Assembly (NCBI GenBank): GCA_038064395.1
Contig: JBBTTE010000002.1
Span: forward strand, 1-64,000
Reading direction: 5' to 3'
Length of the DNA stretch: 64,000 bases
Source: JBBTTE01 sp038064395
GTDB taxonomy: Bacteria > Patescibacteriota > Saccharimonadia > Saccharimonadales > UBA4665
The notes under the pieces were generated by a model. The model saw only the letters and a list, made by a program, of their open reading frames with translations. It ran no database searches and was not told the DNA's origin. Both the position numbers and the translations under genes were made by a program. This document shows positions 1 to 10,900 of the stretch, in pieces. Every line of letters begins with the position of its first letter. Position 1 is the stretch's first letter.

Positions 1-120
1 ACGTACTGATGGCCTGTTTCGGAGAGTCTAATAGAGACCCACCGTCAAGCCATTCAGACCATCATACACCAGCATGACCGCTTAGGTCAAGGGGTAAACG
101 AACAGTAGTTGTTGTGGTTC

Positions 121-567
121 TTACACTCTTCCTGTGAAGGTAGCTTGACGTTCTATGATCGCCCCTTCAAGCACATTCATAATGTATGCCATCTTGGCCA
201 GTTCTTGCTCAGGCTGATAAGCTCGGCTATATACACTATGTAGTACTGGTTCATACTTTTCTGTTGGATTCTTCCATTGAGCTGTGACTTCTAGTAAAGT
301 CGGAACCTCTATTTCCATCTCCGGTCTATCAGTTATGTATGGCTGGTAGCTTTTCTTGAGCTCTAACGATTGTCCAACTTGGGCGACACGCCCTATATGC
401 TGCGTCAAAGCACCTTCCTTCAATTTATCGAATTTGCCCACAAGTTCGTCAAAAGTCGGTGGCTTTGCATCTTTCCTGTACCAGTCGGGCAGCTCGCTAC
501 CCAGTAAAGTCTCGTTTTTTGGTATCCAGATACTTACTCTCTCAGGTTTTGGGGCAATTTCCGCCAT
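121..567 (-). CDS. Hypothetical protein, 148 aa
   Basis: I do not recognise this protein. It is soluble-looking, has no signal peptide or membrane segment, and is rich in Pro, Glu and Lys in its first half (PKPERVSIWIPKNETLLG). I place the start at the ATG of MAEIAP because a GAGG lies 9 nt upstream; an in-frame ATG at 576 (MTNMAEI) is an alternative. A TATAAA-like -10 lies about 20 nt upstream on the minus strand. It faces the same way as the next gene (637-1140) but is separated by about 70 bp. Likely a lineage-restricted gene. Confidence 0.6.
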   Translation of the reverse strand: MAEIAPKPERVSIWIPKNETLLGSELPDWYRKDAKPPTFDELVGKFDKLKEGALTQHIGRVAQVGQSLELKKSYQPYITDRPEMEIEVPTLLEVTAQWKNPTEKYEPVLHSVYSRAYQPEQELAKMAYIMNVLEGAIIERQATFTGRV

Positions 568-636
568 ATTAGTCATCCTCAATTAGTTTATAATCACTAT
601 ATTACAGATGAACACACATGCAAGCATGAGCGTTAA

Positions 637-1140
637 CTACTCGGGCTTAGGGGCCGGAAGTGCGGGCGCTGTTGCATGGCGCTCAGCCACATCCATAACC
701 TGCTCGAGCAGATTGAGGTTCAGGTCTAGCGTTGCTAGATTTGTGTCTAGGAAGTTAACGCGGTTCCCGCCTATAATTCCCGTGTCATAGCGCTGATGGC
801 CGTGGTTTAGCCCCACAGAGATAGCGTAATGTCCAGAAGAACCATCATCCTCTACCGCATCATAGAAATTTATTAGAAACAGACCCAGGCCGTCTCCAGC
901 TGCTTCTTGGGTTGGCGGTATATCTACAAGAGCAAGCGTCATCCCAAGAATTGATGAGTTAGCTCCAGGCAACTGATTGATGCGAGCACCCAATCTTTTC
1001 GCCTTCTCATCACGCGGCACAATGCTCAAACTATTTACTGGTGCAATGCCGCCAAACAAGTCAAAGTTTGAATCGTCAGACTGAGCCGCAAAGGTTCGTA
1101 TCTGTTCTAGGCATGATGGTACTGTAAGTTGTGAGGGCAT
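637..1140 (-). CDS. Hypothetical protein, 167 aa
   Basis: Unrecognised cytosolic protein. The start codon is preceded by a good ribosome binding site (AAGGAG, about 5 nt upstream). The sequence has a mixed alpha/beta look, with a central stretch (GHYAISVGLNHGHQRYDTG) and a Pro/Ala-rich end (ALPAPKPE). There is no signal peptide or membrane segment. It lies downstream of gyrA on the same strand with a 55-bp gap, so read-through from the gyrase operon is possible. No function can be proposed. Confidence 0.65.
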   Translation of the reverse strand: MPSQLTVPSCLEQIRTFAAQSDDSNFDLFGGIAPVNSLSIVPRDEKAKRLGARINQLPGANSSILGMTLALVDIPPTQEAAGDGLGLFLINFYDAVEDDGSSGHYAISVGLNHGHQRYDTGIIGGNRVNFLDTNLATLDLNLNLLEQVMDVAERHATAPALPAPKPE

Positions 1141-1195
1141 CTTAACTCCTTAATTCGAAGCTAATACTATACTATTTATGACTGTTTTGCAAGAC

Positions 1196-3874
1196 TTACT
1201 TTTCGGTGGGCTCGTCTGTAGGCAGAGCAACTTGGGGATCTTCTTCAACTTCTGGCTCGTCGTCGCTCTTATCGACTAGGGCTAGTGACACAACTTGGTC
1301 GCCATCGTTGAGGCGCATAATCCTGACACCTTGAGTGGCGCGACCAAGAGCCGGGATGCCATCGAGACCAAGACGGATAGTCTGACCTTGCTGGCTGATG
1401 ATGATCACTTCTTGATCGTCACCAGTTAGAGTCTTAACGCCCATTAGTTCACCTGTCTTGTCGTTGACTACTGCTGAACGGATACCAACACCGCCACGAG
1501 CGTGAGCTGTGAACTGCTTAACGCTAGTGCGCTTGCCGTAACCGTACTTACTGATGACGAAGATATCTGACCCTTCTTCTACGATGTCCATGCCAATAAC
1601 GTGGTCATTAGGTCGGAGACGGATACCACGGACACCACGGCTGACACGACCCATTGGACGGGCGCCACTCTCGTGGAAACGGATAGCCTGGCCTTGAGAA
1701 GTACTAATAACCACTTCGTTGTCACCTGTAGTCATGCGGATCCACTTAAGTTCGTCACCGTCATCAAGGTTGATGGCTATAAGACCGCTGTTGCGGACGT
1801 TCTGATACTGCTCGAATGGCGTCTTCTTAACCACACCTCGCACGGTACACATGATGAGATTGGCGGCATTGTCGGTCTTGCTGACGTTGATGACGCTGCT
1901 GACGGTCTCCTCGGGCTGCAGTTGCAGCAAGTTAACAATTGCTACACCCTTGGCATTAAGACCGACTGCAGGCACCTCATAGGTCTTCAGGCGGAAGACA
2001 CGGCCCTTATTGGTGAAGAATAGTAGGAAGTCGTGAGTACTGGCATTAACAACGTGCTCGATAACGTCTTCTTCACGAGTGGCCATGCCGCGTCGCCCCT
2101 TACCACCACGTCCCTGCCGCTTGTACTCAGCTAGCGGACTGCGCTTGATGTAGTTAGCGGCCGTAAGAGTTACAGCTACCTGCTCGTCAGCAATCAGGTC
2201 TTCGTCACTCATCTTGCCAAGCTCGCTGTTAACGACCTTGGTACGACGCTCATCGCCATACTGCTCCTTGAGTTCCAGTAGATCGTCACGAATGATCTTC
2301 AGGATCTTCTTCTCACTGGCTAGAATGCCTTCTAGCTTGGCAATTAGCTTCATCAGTTCAGCTAGTTCATTCTCAATCTTCTTGCGTTCTAGACCAGCTA
2401 GGGCACGGAGCTGCATAGCTAGGATAGCCTTGGCCTGGATCTCGCTGAACTTGAACTTCTTGATCAGGTTAGCGGCAGCGTCTTCGGTGGTATCGCTGGC
2501 ACGGATAACTTTGATGACTTCATCTATGTGATCCAGAGCAGTCTTGAGACCCTCTAATATATGCGCTCGCTCATTAGCCTTACGTAATTCAAACTCGGTT
2601 CGGCGCCTTATAACAACCTGACGGTGCTTGATGTGCTCCTGCAAGATGTCCTGAAGGCCAAGTACGCGTGGCTGGATACCGTCGATAAGAGCCATCATGT
2701 TGAAGTGGAAGCTGGTCTGCAACGGCGTTAGCTTATATAGCTGGTTAAGGAGCTTCTTAGGGTAAGCATCCTTCTTGAGGTCAATAACAATGCGGACGTT
2801 GCCGCGAGCTGTTTCGTCACGTAGGTCGCTAATGCCAACTAACTTCTTGTCACGAACAAGGTCAGCAATCTTGATGACTAGGCTCTCTTTGTTCAGGCCA
2901 TAAGGAATCTCGGTGATGACGATTTGGTGTCGGCCTTTGACGCCCTCTACGATCTCAGCTATACCACGAGTTACCACGCCACCACGGCCGGTAGCGTAAG
3001 CCGTCTTGATAGATTCTCGGCCGTAGATCACGCCGCCGGTTGGGAAGTCAGGACCTTTGACGTGCACAAGTAGGTCATCAAGAGTTGCTTCTGGATTATC
3101 GATCAGGGTCACTTCTGCATCAATTAGTTCGCCAAGATTATGTGGTGGAATATTCGTTGCCATTCCTACAGCAATACCCAATTGACCGTTCAATAACAGA
3201 TTGGGAAGCTTGGCTGGCAGGACGGTTGGTTCAGTTGTAGTGTTGTCATAATTATCACGATAGTCGACTGTTTCCTTGTCGATATCGGCTAGAGTCTCGT
3301 CGGCTAGCTTGGCCATTTTGGCTTCTGTATAACGCATGGCAGCTGGTGGATCACCATCCATCGAACCGAAGTTTCCCTGTCCATTAACCAGCATGTAACG
3401 CATTGCCCAAGGCTGAGCCATACGAACCATGGCGTCATAGATAGACGAGTCACCGTGCGGGTGGTACTTACCCATTACAGCACCAACAACGTTAGCCGAC
3501 TTACGGTGACGAGCACCGCTACGTAGGCCGTCTTCATTCATGCTGTATAGAATACGGCGATGCACTGGCTTAAGGCCATCTCTGACGTCAGGAAGTGCAC
3601 GGTCAATGATAACGCTCATGCTATAACGAAGATATGAATCTTCCATGACGTTTTCGACCGTACGACGCTCAACGCTGCGAGAGTGTCCAGAGTCTAGAAT
3701 GTCTTCAGCGTGCTCTACACCCCGACGCTTGTCTTCCATCGACACCTCTACATATGGCTCAGGCGCCGTGTCTAGAGGCAGCTGAGCTTCCTCAATGGCG
3801 TCGGATGCCTCTGCTGGCTTAATCGGTTCGATTGGCTCTATAGGTTCAATTGGTGGGTTAATGTCATCTGCCAT
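1196..3874 (-). CDS. gyrA: DNA gyrase subunit A
   Basis: Breakage-reunion subunit of DNA gyrase, introducing negative supercoils with GyrB. At 892 aa it is full length. The catalytic tyrosine lies in AAMRYTEAKM (about residue 182, E. coli Y122). The quinolone-determining region reads HPHGDSSIYD, with Ser and Asp at the usual resistance positions, as in drug-sensitive enzymes. The GyrA box needed for wrapping is seen as QGRGGKGRRGM, and beta-propeller repeats follow to an acidic tail. An N-terminal extension of about 60 aa precedes the core and starts with a small Pro-Ile-Glu repeat (PIEPIEPIEPIKP). The start is 3 nt after the gyrB stop, so the two form one operon. Confidence 0.97.
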   Translation of the reverse strand: MADDINPPIEPIEPIEPIKPAEASDAIEEAQLPLDTAPEPYVEVSMEDKRRGVEHAEDILDSGHSRSVERRTVENVMEDSYLRYSMSVIIDRALPDVRDGLKPVHRRILYSMNEDGLRSGARHRKSANVVGAVMGKYHPHGDSSIYDAMVRMAQPWAMRYMLVNGQGNFGSMDGDPPAAMRYTEAKMAKLADETLADIDKETVDYRDNYDNTTTEPTVLPAKLPNLLLNGQLGIAVGMATNIPPHNLGELIDAEVTLIDNPEATLDDLLVHVKGPDFPTGGVIYGRESIKTAYATGRGGVVTRGIAEIVEGVKGRHQIVITEIPYGLNKESLVIKIADLVRDKKLVGISDLRDETARGNVRIVIDLKKDAYPKKLLNQLYKLTPLQTSFHFNMMALIDGIQPRVLGLQDILQEHIKHRQVVIRRRTEFELRKANERAHILEGLKTALDHIDEVIKVIRASDTTEDAAANLIKKFKFSEIQAKAILAMQLRALAGLERKKIENELAELMKLIAKLEGILASEKKILKIIRDDLLELKEQYGDERRTKVVNSELGKMSDEDLIADEQVAVTLTAANYIKRSPLAEYKRQGRGGKGRRGMATREEDVIEHVVNASTHDFLLFFTNKGRVFRLKTYEVPAVGLNAKGVAIVNLLQLQPEETVSSVINVSKTDNAANLIMCTVRGVVKKTPFEQYQNVRNSGLIAINLDDGDELKWIRMTTGDNEVVISTSQGQAIRFHESGARPMGRVSRGVRGIRLRPNDHVIGMDIVEEGSDIFVISKYGYGKRTSVKQFTAHARGGVGIRSAVVNDKTGELMGVKTLTGDDQEVIIISQQGQTIRLGLDGIPALGRATQGVRIMRLNDGDQVVSLALVDKSDDEPEVEEDPQVALPTDEPTEK

Positions 3875-3877
3875 AGT

Positions 3878-5854
3878 CTAAATATCCAAGTCCTTAACGA
3901 ATTTAGCGTTAGCCTGAATGAACGCCTTGCGTAGTTCCACCTCTGTTCCCATCAGCTTGTTGAAGATAGCATCGGCCTTCTCGGCGTCAGCTACCTTAAC
4001 TTGTACTAGCACGCGCTTCTCTGGATTCATGGTTGTCTCGAACAGCTGATCAGCATCCATTTCACCAAGACCCTTGTAGCGCTTGAGCTCGATGAAGCCA
4101 GCTTGCTTGATGCGCTCATCGTCAAGATTGAGCTTGGAGCCTTCCTTCTTGCGCCTAGCGATAGTTGCATCCAAGACCTTATCAAGTTCGTCTTCGTCAT
4201 AGATGAAGATCGAGTTCTTGCGGCCCTGCTTAACTAGCTCGAACAGTGGTGGCTTGGCAAGATATAGGTGACCGCCGTCAACAACTTCCTTCATATAACG
4301 GAAGAAGAAGGTCATCAGCAAAGTAGAAATGTGGCTACCGTCAACGTCGGCATCAGTCATTATAATAATGCGCGCGTAGCGTAGGCCATTAATGTCGAAG
4401 GACTCTTCGATGCCGACACCAAGCGCCTTGATAAGGCTTACGATTTCGTTGTTGGCTAGCATCTTGTCGAGACGAGCTCGTTCGACGTTGAGCACCTTAC
4501 CACGCAGCGGCAAGATAGCCTGAGTCTTACTGTCGCGGCCAGACTTGGCCGAACCACCCGCTGAGTCACCCTCTACTAGGTAGATTTCGGAAGCATTAGG
4601 ATCCTTACTAGAGCAATCAGCCAGCTTACCTGGCATACTGGCGCCGTCGAGGACACCCTTACGCAAGATGTTATCGCGAGCAGCACGAGCTGCCTTACGA
4701 GCACGAGCAGCTAGCAGAGCCTTGCCAACGATCTTGCGAGCTACACCGGGGTGTTCTTCTAGATAATAATTAAGGTGTTCGCCCAAGACCTGTTCGACGA
4801 TACCTCGAACTTCTGGGTTACCCAGCTTGTTCTTAGTCTGGCCTTCGAACTGTGGGTCGGGCAGTTTGACAAGGATAATAGCAGTCATGCCTTCGCGAGT
4901 ATCTTCACCGCTGAGGTTCTCTTCCTTCTCCTTAAGCAGACCGTTCTTGCGAGCATAGTCATTAATAACGCGTGTCAGCGCCGCACGGAAACCTGTTAGG
5001 TGCGTACCGCCCTCTGGATTAAGCACGTTGTTGGCAAAAGACTTGATTGTCTCTGTATACGCATCGGTATACTGCAGAGAAATCTCTACTTGAACGTCCT
5101 TAACAGTCTTATCAACATAGAAAATGTCGTCATCGACGACTTCACGGCCAATGTTGAGATGCTTAACGTAGCTCTGGATACCGCCCTCGAAGTAGAAACC
5201 AAAGCGTTTGCCAGAAGCCTCATCCTCTAGAGAGGTGTGAATACCCTTAGTAAGGTAGGCGGCGTGGCGCAAGCGATCAAGAATCGTATCATAATTGAAC
5301 TTAACAGTTTCGAAGATAGTCTCATCAGCGTAGAAGGTAATCTCGGTGCCGGTCTTATCAGTCTTGCCAATTTGCTTGAGGTCAGCTTGCGGCACGCCAG
5401 CGCGATATTCTTGTTGGTGAGTCTTGCCGTCACGGTGAATAGTTACGATTAACTTACTCGAAAGACCGTTAACCACGCTAGAACCAACACCATGCAGACC
5501 ACCAGAGACCTTATAACCGCCGTCGCCGAACTTACCACCGGCGTGCAGCACAGTCAGAACAGTCTCAACCGTACTCTTACCTGTCTTAGGGTGAATGTCA
5601 GTCGGAATTCCACGACCATTATCAATAACTGTAATGCCGCCGTCGGCGAGCATCTTAACCGAAACTTCGGTGGCATGACCAGCCAGCGCTTCGTCTATGC
5701 CGTTGTCTACTAGCTCCCACACCAAGTGGTGTAAGCCCTCTATACCCGTTCCACCAATGTACATTCCAGGCCGTTTACGAACCGGCTCCAGACCCTCTAG
5801 TACGGTAATCTGATCAGCTGAATAGCTATTTTTCTTTGCTTTACCCTCAGCCAC
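3878..5854 (-). CDS. gyrB: DNA gyrase subunit B
   Basis: ATPase subunit of DNA gyrase. At 658 aa it is the short form without the extra C-terminal insert of some Gram-negative enzymes. Visible motifs are the GHKL ATP site (ELVDNGIDEALAG, GRGIPTDIHPKTG, GGLHGVGSSVVN), the TOPRIM motifs (EGDSAGGSAKSGRD and MTDADVDGSHI) and the C-terminal YKGLGEMDADQL. The apparent start is GTG at 5854, with a weak GGGGTG Shine-Dalgarno about 10 nt upstream. It is the first gene of the gyrB-gyrA operon and diverges from the surface-protein gene at 6026. Confidence 0.97.
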   Translation of the reverse strand: MAEGKAKKNSYSADQITVLEGLEPVRKRPGMYIGGTGIEGLHHLVWELVDNGIDEALAGHATEVSVKMLADGGITVIDNGRGIPTDIHPKTGKSTVETVLTVLHAGGKFGDGGYKVSGGLHGVGSSVVNGLSSKLIVTIHRDGKTHQQEYRAGVPQADLKQIGKTDKTGTEITFYADETIFETVKFNYDTILDRLRHAAYLTKGIHTSLEDEASGKRFGFYFEGGIQSYVKHLNIGREVVDDDIFYVDKTVKDVQVEISLQYTDAYTETIKSFANNVLNPEGGTHLTGFRAALTRVINDYARKNGLLKEKEENLSGEDTREGMTAIILVKLPDPQFEGQTKNKLGNPEVRGIVEQVLGEHLNYYLEEHPGVARKIVGKALLAARARKAARAARDNILRKGVLDGASMPGKLADCSSKDPNASEIYLVEGDSAGGSAKSGRDSKTQAILPLRGKVLNVERARLDKMLANNEIVSLIKALGVGIEESFDINGLRYARIIIMTDADVDGSHISTLLMTFFFRYMKEVVDGGHLYLAKPPLFELVKQGRKNSIFIYDEDELDKVLDATIARRKKEGSKLNLDDERIKQAGFIELKRYKGLGEMDADQLFETTMNPEKRVLVQVKVADAEKADAIFNKLMGTEVELRKAFIQANAKFVKDLDI

Positions 5855-5988
5855 TATCTGTTACACCCCTGTATATCAATCACAAGTTATTATTTTTCCC
5901 ACTGGCTCTTATTATAGCCGATCTAATCGCACCAGACAACTCACAGATTAAAAACAGATTAAATTCTAGCCTTGTTTATTTGTACCGT

Positions 5989-6016
5989 TTGTGCTTAAAT
6001 ACGATCGTTATATAAG
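5989..6016 (+). promoter_or_regulatory. Promoter of surface-protein gene
   Basis: TTGTGC at 5989-5994 and TATAAG at 6011-6016 are separated by 16 nt, close to a housekeeping promoter. The start codon at 6026 is only 9 nt after the -10 box, so the transcript would have almost no leader, and no Shine-Dalgarno is visible. Inferred from sequence. Confidence 0.5.
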
Positions 6017-6025
6017 AAACCAAAA

Positions 6026-7396
6026 ATGTTTGAAAAACTAATAGCCATTCTCCCCTATAATCCAGGCGTCGCGCACCAGTTACGCTTCTATGCCAAGCGC
6101 ATGCATGAAGAAGCTGGCATCCGTCGAGTTGGCTTAATCTTCATTATTCTGACCTTCTTTGTTCAGTTCTTCGCTGTTCTTAGTCCGCCACAGTCAAGCT
6201 TGGCAGCCTCTAGTAACGATCTTGTAAATGGTGGAATTAGTTCAGCTGCCGACGCAGCCAACAAGTGCAACGATAAGACCCATCACTTCTACGAAAATCT
6301 TATGAACTACTACGGCATCACTTGTTATAACATCAGCCAAGGCGCCGTTACGAAGATCAACTCTTCGGCCACTAGAAGTGACGGCGAGCATTATTGGTCA
6401 GTCGGGCGCAACCCTCAAGGCTTCCCTGGAGAGAGAGGCGTTACAATATCAGGTGCAGGCACCGTATATTGGCGTCATCTTCACAGTTGGGATAGCAGTA
6501 ATGGTTCAACCAAGTACGATGCCCTACGAGTTACTAGCGGTTACACCGGCATCACATATTACATTATCTTTGGTTGTGGCAACTTGGTATCAATCGGTTT
6601 CCCAGATAAATACACGCCACCAGCACCCAAGCCGCCTGCTCCAAAGCCCACCCCAACACCGACCCCAACTCCTACACCGACGCCTACACCTCCAGCTAAG
6701 TGTCCTTACGACAACAGCATCCTAGCCAGTAGCGCCGCCTGCAAGCAGTGTCCATACAATGGTTCAATCACCGAGACCAACCCTCAATGTAAGCCTTGCG
6801 ATACATCACAGAACAGTACCGATAGCATCGCCTGTGTTCAGATAAGCAAGGCGGCGACCAATGTCACGACGGGCTTGGCTGATGCCAATAACTCAACCGC
6901 TAATGCTGGTGACGTGATCACCTACACGCTATTCGCCAAGAACAACGGCAAGGCTACAGTTAAGCAATACATCTTCCAAGAGAACCTCAATGACGTAATG
7001 GACTACGCCGACATAACCAACCTACACGGCGGCTCAATCAGCACTGACGGCTTAGCCTCATGGCCAGCTCAAGATATTGCTGCGGGACAAACCGCTAGCG
7101 TCAAAGTCACAGTAACAGTCAAGAATCCTATACCTAGTACGCCTGTTTCTAGCACTGACCCTAACCACTTTGATCTAACAATGGTCAACATCTATGGCAA
7201 CACCGTTACCATCCACGTACCACCTACTCCGATTAAGACCGTGGAAGCAGTTGCTACTACCCTTCCTAACACCGGTCCTGGCACCAGCCTGTTCTTAACA
7301 GCTATGGTCGTAATCGCCGCTGGTTACTTCTACGGCCGAGCCCGACTACTGTCAGAAGAGAGTGAAATAGCTATCAAGGAAGCGGCTACCGCCTAA
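6026..7396 (+). CDS. Secreted surface protein with DUF11-like domain and LPNTG-like tail
   Basis: A 456-aa exported protein of unknown role. A basic N-terminal part (about 35 aa) precedes a hydrophobic segment (IFIILTFFVQFFAVL) ending near an Ala-rich possible cleavage site. The mature part has a Cys-containing domain, a (PT)n/PAPKP linker at about residues 195-225, several CxxC-like pairs (CPYDNS, CKQCPYN, CKPCD) and a DUF11/CARDB-type beta-sandwich at about 270-395 (ADANNSTANAGDVITYTLFA). The C-terminus has LPNTGPG, a hydrophobic span and RAR, resembling a sortase sorting signal, but the tail after it is longer than usual. No sortase is in the window. The next membrane-protein gene starts 9 bp downstream, so they are probably an operon. 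Confidence 0.75.
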   Translation: MFEKLIAILPYNPGVAHQLRFYAKRMHEEAGIRRVGLIFIILTFFVQFFAVLSPPQSSLAASSNDLVNGGISSAADAANKCNDKTHHFYENLMNYYGITCYNISQGAVTKINSSATRSDGEHYWSVGRNPQGFPGERGVTISGAGTVYWRHLHSWDSSNGSTKYDALRVTSGYTGITYYIIFGCGNLVSIGFPDKYTPPAPKPPAPKPTPTPTPTPTPTPTPPAKCPYDNSILASSAACKQCPYNGSITETNPQCKPCDTSQNSTDSIACVQISKAATNVTTGLADANNSTANAGDVITYTLFAKNNGKATVKQYIFQENLNDVMDYADITNLHGGSISTDGLASWPAQDIAAGQTASVKVTVTVKNPIPSTPVSSTDPNHFDLTMVNIYGNTVTIHVPPTPIKTVEAVATTLPNTGPGTSLFLTAMVVIAAGYFYGRARLLSEESEIAIKEAATA

Positions 7397-7405
7397 AGGA
7401 ATCAT

Positions 7406-7975
7406 ATGTCAGAAAAAGCATCATTCAAGCCAGAAGTTCAAGAAACCCTAGCTGCCCTGCCTGAGCACGCAGAGCCACCCAAAAAGGGCAACCACGAAGT
7501 CACCAAACTAAACGTTAACGAGGCTCGTGCTGACGTTTCCGAGACAGTACAGGCAGAAACCCAACTCAACCCAATAGAAGCTCTCAACGCAGCCGAAAAG
7601 GCTTCAGCGCCGGTGACACCAACTATCCTAAGCCGAGAACTCAAGAAGGTTACGCAGCAGCGTGGGATTTATAGCATTCAACGTAAGTTACCGCCTGCTA
7701 AGCGAGCTCTTAGCAAGGTCATCCATCAGCCTATTGTCAGAGTTGTCAGCGAAGCCGCCAGCAAGACCGTTAGCCGCCCTTCTGGGCTGCTTGGCGGCGG
7801 TATCGTAGCTTTCCTTGGTACCAGCAGCTACTTATATCTTGCCAGGCACGTTGGCTTCACCTACAACTACTTCGTTGTCATACTCTTGATGATTGGTGGT
7901 TTCGCTCTAGGTGTAATACTAGAGCTACTGGTTAATCTTGCTACAGCCTCCAGACACAGCCGCAATAACAGCTAG
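7406..7975 (+). CDS. Membrane protein with long cytosolic N-terminus
   Basis: Unrecognised 189-aa protein. The first ~125 residues are hydrophilic, charged and low in complexity; the last ~65 hold two predicted membrane segments (LLGGGIVAFLGTSSYLYLA and YNYFVVILLMIGGFALGVI). An AAGGAA ribosome binding site precedes the ATG. It follows the surface-protein gene by 9 bp and is convergent with the VirD4-like ATPase gene (7-bp gap). It may help anchor or organise the surface protein, but that is only from gene order. Confidence 0.7.
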   Translation: MSEKASFKPEVQETLAALPEHAEPPKKGNHEVTKLNVNEARADVSETVQAETQLNPIEALNAAEKASAPVTPTILSRELKKVTQQRGIYSIQRKLPPAKRALSKVIHQPIVRVVSEAASKTVSRPSGLLGGGIVAFLGTSSYLYLARHVGFTYNYFVVILLMIGGFALGVILELLVNLATASRHSRNNS

Positions 7976-7981
7976 TTCTAC

Positions 7982-10900
7982 TTAACTTTTAACTTCGGCT
8001 GAACCCTCAGCTTGCTGGAAGGTACCGTCTCGACCAATTATTATCGTGTCGCCATCGCCAGACTCGAGATCAATTGTGTGTTCGGTTTTCTTGATTGGCG
8101 CTTCTTCGACCGCTTTGGCGGGTGTGTCTAGCTCTTGCTTGAGCTCGGCGGCGATCTCGCTTACTTCACTCTGTTCGAGTTCATTACTAGAGATGTTTCT
8201 GTGCTTGGGGTCTTCATCCTTGCCTGGTTGTTGAGTAGCTGCGAGTGGGTCTCCAGCCAAACCGCCACCTGACTGGAATGGTCTAGTCGAAACAGCATCT
8301 TCATCGGCTCCTACGGGATCAGGCAAAGCCGTGCGACTCTGGTGCTTAGTAATCTTAGGCGTCGAAGTTGCTTCAGGTGCCCCAACTTTAGTTGGAGACA
8401 CAGTTGTGGCTGGCTTGCTCGACGAAACAACGCCAGTCTTACGCTTATGTAACCACTCATCCAAGAACGAAGAGCCGCTCTTAGGCGCAGCAGGCGTCGG
8501 CTGAAGTGCCTGAGGTGCTGGTGCAGCCGCGCTAGTTGGCTGAGCCCCAGCTATCGGAGCGCCACCTAGAGGACTAGCTGGCCTTGCTGCAGGCACCGTA
8601 GCATCAGCTTTGGTCATTCTCTCGGTTATCTCCCTGTCAACTGTCGCTTTGGGTCGGCCATATTTGGCAGCCGATAACTGCTTAAGAGCCATTGAGAGAC
8701 GCATATTCGGGGTACCGAGAGCTGGCAGCGTAATCATACTGAAAGGCTGAGTCGGTACACCGTTGATAAGGGTACGCACGATCGTATTGTAGTTAGGCAC
8801 TCTGAGTAAGTCATCGCCATCGAAGGTGGGCTGGAAATACTGCCCAAGCGACTCAACGTCATTCTGACCGATACGAAACGACACTATGGTACCAATGTTA
8901 CCGAAGACAGCATCACGAATTTCGGTAGTTAACTGGGTCGTAAACTGGTTGGCCACAATCAAGTTGAGGTGGAACTTACGAGCCTCGGACATGATAGTCG
9001 CAAAGCTATCGGTGCTGAAGTTCTGGAACTCATCGACATACAGACTGAAGTCAACACGATCATCCTCTGGTACGTCCGATCGGCTCATAGCCGCCGCCTG
9101 GAATTTCATAACGAACACCATACCGAGCAACTTGGAGTTCAAATCACCAGTCCGACCCTTACTTAGGTTAACCAACAGGATCTTCTTATTGTCCATAATG
9201 TCACGCAAGTCGAAGGCACTCTTAGTCTGCCCAATAATGTTACGCATCATTTCATTACTCAAGAATGCACCGAACTTACTAACGAACCAACTATTGACCT
9301 CACCAGCATCATTAGACCGTTGGCTGGCTGGGTACTCCTTCATCCAGAAGTCACGCACGTTAACGTCAGTTACGTGTTGTAACTTCTGCTGCAAGAATTT
9401 AGGATCTCGGAATAATTTGGGAACATCTACGAATGTACCCCCGTCAGGATCGGCCATTATGGCCAAGGCGGCGTTTCGGAAGATGTGCTCATAACGCGGC
9501 CCCATGATGCCTTGTTGTTGTGGATCGTACAGCTTCTGGAGCATATTTAGGCTCTCTTGGATCAGGAAATCTTTCTGGTCGGGGTTGTTAAACTCGAACA
9601 AATTTAGGCCCATAGGATAGTCCATATCGGCCGGTGAGAAGTAAATAATATCCTCGGTTCGTTCCTTAGGCACCATAGCCAGTAGTCGCTCAGCCACGTC
9701 ACCGTGTGGGTCGACAAAGGCAAAACCATTGCCGCTCAGCATATCCTGCAACGCCAAGTTCTCTAAGTAAGTCGACTTACCAGTACCAGTCTGCCCGACA
9801 ACATACATGTGACGCTGCCTGTCACCAATATCTAACCTGATCGGCTTCTTAGCACCCCTGAAGAGGTTGTAGCCCAATAGTAGGCCCTGCTCTGGCATGT
9901 TGCGTGGCCCATCGACCTGCTTGGAGTCCTGACGTGCTAGCTGAGAGGTCGGAATGCTGCTCTCATCTGGGAAGTGGAACAAAGTCGCCAGCTCCACGGA
10001 GTTGAGGATGTTCTTGTTATGCTCTTGGGGGAAGAACCGCATGATATACGACGTAATGAGCCCGTCAATATCCTTAGCTGGAGTGTACTTGAAGCCGTTC
10101 TTGCCTGGCGCGTCATACAGCTGGAAGCTACCAACGATATTGCTTAGAATAGCCTGCGCCCTCTGAGTAATGTTTGAGGAGGCTACTAGTCGAATGGCCA
10201 CTTCGTAACCAGCATGGCGAGTCTTCTCGTCGATGGCATCAAGGGTAGATTGCTCCATATTAGACAATTCTGGCTTCTTAGGCTCACCGTCACCACCACC
10301 CTCTGGAGGTTTGACGAAGGCCGTTGCTAAATCTTTGGCCAGGCCGCCACCGCTAAAGCTCTTGTGGCCCTTTCGTTTCTTGCTGGCTACCTCTTGAGCT
10401 GTCTTCCGCCAAGACGGATGAGCTGGTCGAATCAGTATCTGTATGCCGGCACCATCTTCCTTACCAAGAGTGCCCAAGGCATTGAGCAAAGCCTGCATGC
10501 TATCGCGCTTCAGATCCTGATAAGTAGCTATAGGATAAGCAAACGACTCCTTAAGGTTCAGTTCCCCGCCCAAGGTTCCGCTGACACGACCGACTGGACT
10601 AAAGATATTGTGTTCATTAACTTCCTCGAGACGAGCTGACGGATAAGCGCTGTTAATAGCCTGTTTCACGATCTCTAGCAACGCTACGGGCACAGCCGCA
10701 TAGAAGTAAACAAACCCTTGAGTACCAACAATCTCGAACGCGAAGTGCCGTTCACCATAGAAGGCACTCTTGAAGTCCTTCTGAAGTGTGCTGGCAATAA
10801 TGTCATAAATCAGCTGCGCCTTGCTGATAGTTTCGTCTGCAACATCTCTAACGTCACGATTGCCGACATCAGTGTCATCACTTGGCGGCGGCAAGTGTAT

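Noticed and set aside
1..111. C-terminal end of a plus-strand gene ending at a TAG near 109-111
   Set aside because: The frame looks coding-like near its end but has a TGA at positions 7-9 and no start codon after it. Too short to support.
2214..2531. Plus-strand ORF within gyrA (and many similar ORFs inside other genes)
   Set aside because: These are reading-frame shadows opposite well-conserved genes, with low-complexity Ser/Arg/Leu translations and no ribosome sites.
6642..6692. CRISPR or tandem-repeat locus
   Set aside because: The CCNACNCC repetition simply encodes the Pro-Thr linker of the surface protein. No CRISPR array or cas gene is in the window.
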